Shown: piece by piece, positions 41,582-42,098 of the stretch | Numbering within the stretch: the first letter of the stretch is position 1 | Layout: every line of letters starts with the position of its first letter | Assembly (NCBI GenBank): GCA_964444795.1 | Contig: CAYUIQ010000047.1 | Coordinates: 1-42,098 of the forward strand | Source of the DNA: JABMRP01 sp964444795 | GTDB taxonomy: Bacteria > Planctomycetota > Planctomycetia > Pirellulales > Thermoguttaceae | DNA: 42,098 bases | Reading direction: 5' to 3' | Notes under the pieces: model-generated | The model's database searches: none | The model's input: the letters and a program-made list of their open reading frames with translations, nothing else | What the model was told of the DNA's origin: nothing | Made by a program: the position numbers and the translations under genes

Positions 41582-42097
41582 ATGTCCAGACGACGTATCT
41601 ACGATGACGAGTTGCACGCCCAGTTCGTTACGTTTTCATGTTACCGACGTCGGCGCCTGTTGGATCACGCTCGAGCTCGCCAGGTCGTGATCAGCATGCT
41701 GGCCGGTGAATTGGCGATCCACGAGGGAACCTGCTGCGGCTTCGTGGTCATGCCGGATCACGTCCACGCAATCGTCTGGTTTGACCAGCCGGGCCGGCTG
41801 AGCCACTTCATGAAGCAATGGAAGCAGAAGTCGAGCGTGCGATTGAAGAAGCTCGTCCGTGGTCAATTGGCCGAGTATTCCAAGACGATCGACCGCAAAG
41901 ATCCATTCTGGCAGCCAAGGTACTACCCGTTCAATCTGTACTCCGAAAAGAAGGCGATCGAGAAACTCGACTACATGCACCTCAACCCGGTCCGTGCCGG
42001 ATTGGTCGAGAAGGCAGTGGATTGGGCCTGGAGTTCGGCCCGGTATTTCGACAGCGGCGAGTCGGTCGGCGTACCGCTGGAGTGGATATTCTCCTGA
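41582..42097 (+). CDS. REP-associated tyrosine transposase (Y1/HUH family)
   Basis: A complete 171-residue transposase of the IS200/RAYT superfamily, single-domain HUH endonucleases that cut one DNA strand through a tyrosine. The metal-binding HxH is H60-V-H62 in FVVMPDHVHAIV; the DYMHLNPVRAGLV block at 130-142 holds the presumed catalytic Tyr131. Other family features are the early VTFSCYRRRRLL segment, SHFMKQWKQKSSVRLK and the C-terminal AWSSARYF motif. RAYTs are domesticated transposases found as single copies and thought to spread REP hairpins; the flanking 16-bp hairpin fits. A GATAAT 6 bases before the ATG could give a nearly leaderless mRNA. The stop is one base from the window end, so the downstream hairpin, if any, is not visible. 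Confidence 0.95.
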   Translation: MSRRRIYDDELHAQFVTFSCYRRRRLLDHARARQVVISMLAGELAIHEGTCCGFVVMPDHVHAIVWFDQPGRLSHFMKQWKQKSSVRLKKLVRGQLAEYSKTIDRKDPFWQPRYYPFNLYSEKKAIEKLDYMHLNPVRAGLVEKAVDWAWSSARYFDSGESVGVPLEWIFS

Positions 42098-42098
42098 C

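Larger units (their letters stand above)
41151..41770 (+). repeat. Tandem 310-bp duplication of the transposase 5' half
   Basis: 41151-41460 and 41461-41770 match at all but five positions. Each copy spans the hairpin, the promoter-like GATAAT and the first 63 codons of the transposase. The junction falls right after the HVH motif of the first copy, where the sequence jumps back into a 30-bp REP unit. Confidence 0.95.

Overview
The window looks like a GC-rich chromosomal scaffold from a member of the Planctomycetota, probably near the Pirellulales. This is inferred from gene content: secreted beta-propeller proteins opening with a WPQWRGP-like motif, DUF4091 and GH95 glycan-active enzymes, a secreted FAD-dependent oxidoreductase, HEAT/TPR exported proteins, small conserved proteins of planctomycete type, and many intergenic hairpin repeats. 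A 10-N run at 2845-2854 marks it as a draft assembly. I see no tRNA, rRNA or CRISPR array.

Layout. 0-6.4 kb: mnmA (minus) diverges from prfB, which carries the classic +1 programmed frameshift. After it come a gap-interrupted conserved protein, a Coa1-like membrane protein, a four-helix membrane protein, a secreted FAD oxidoreductase with an N-terminal carbohydrate-binding-like domain, and a 48-residue membrane microprotein. 6.4-18.2 kb: a long minus-strand run, read right to left: Tat-type aldo/keto reductase, DUF4091 glycan enzyme, a short MnmE-like GTPase, HEAT lipoprotein, exported TPR protein, fxsA, nadA. The first three overlap or nearly abut and look like one operon. 18.2-19 kb is a repeat-rich spacer with one small gene. 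19-26 kb: secreted PQQ-type propeller (minus), then on plus a zinc-ribbon membrane protein, GH95 alpha-L-fucosidase with a good promoter, rpiB, a FlgG-like protein with a Sec signal peptide, and an atypical SDR. 26-31.8 kb: a REP pair separates the SDR from a VIT/VWA protein and a membrane-anchored PIMT (minus); then a 69-residue protein and a secreted LamG protein on plus. 31.9-33.3 kb is an AT-richer accessory patch: a small gene broken by a nonsense codon, a DUF1877 protein, a 65-residue protein and two inverted REPs. 33.3-38.8 kb: the pyruvate dehydrogenase operon aceE-aceF-lpd (minus), with a 24-bp perfect inverted repeat between aceE and aceF. 39-42.1 kb: a secreted low-complexity protein, an AT-richer CxxC membrane protein, and a REP-associated tyrosine transposase (RAYT) whose 5' half and repeat hairpin have been tandemly duplicated.

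How the parts fit. Housekeeping functions (wobble-uridine thiolation, translation termination, NAD and pentose metabolism, pyruvate oxidation) are interleaved with exported glycan-processing proteins (GH95, DUF4091, FAD oxidoreductase, LamG, PQQ propeller). The most interesting layer is the repeats: at least five inverted-repeat families lie in intergenic gaps, two of them built as GTAG plus an 8-bp hairpin (the REP hallmark), in the same window as a RAYT transposase bounded by its own hairpins. Other points worth attention are the Sec-exported FlgG paralogue, the MnmE-like GTPase lacking the C-terminal Cys motif, and the exported PIMT paired with a VIT/VWA protein.
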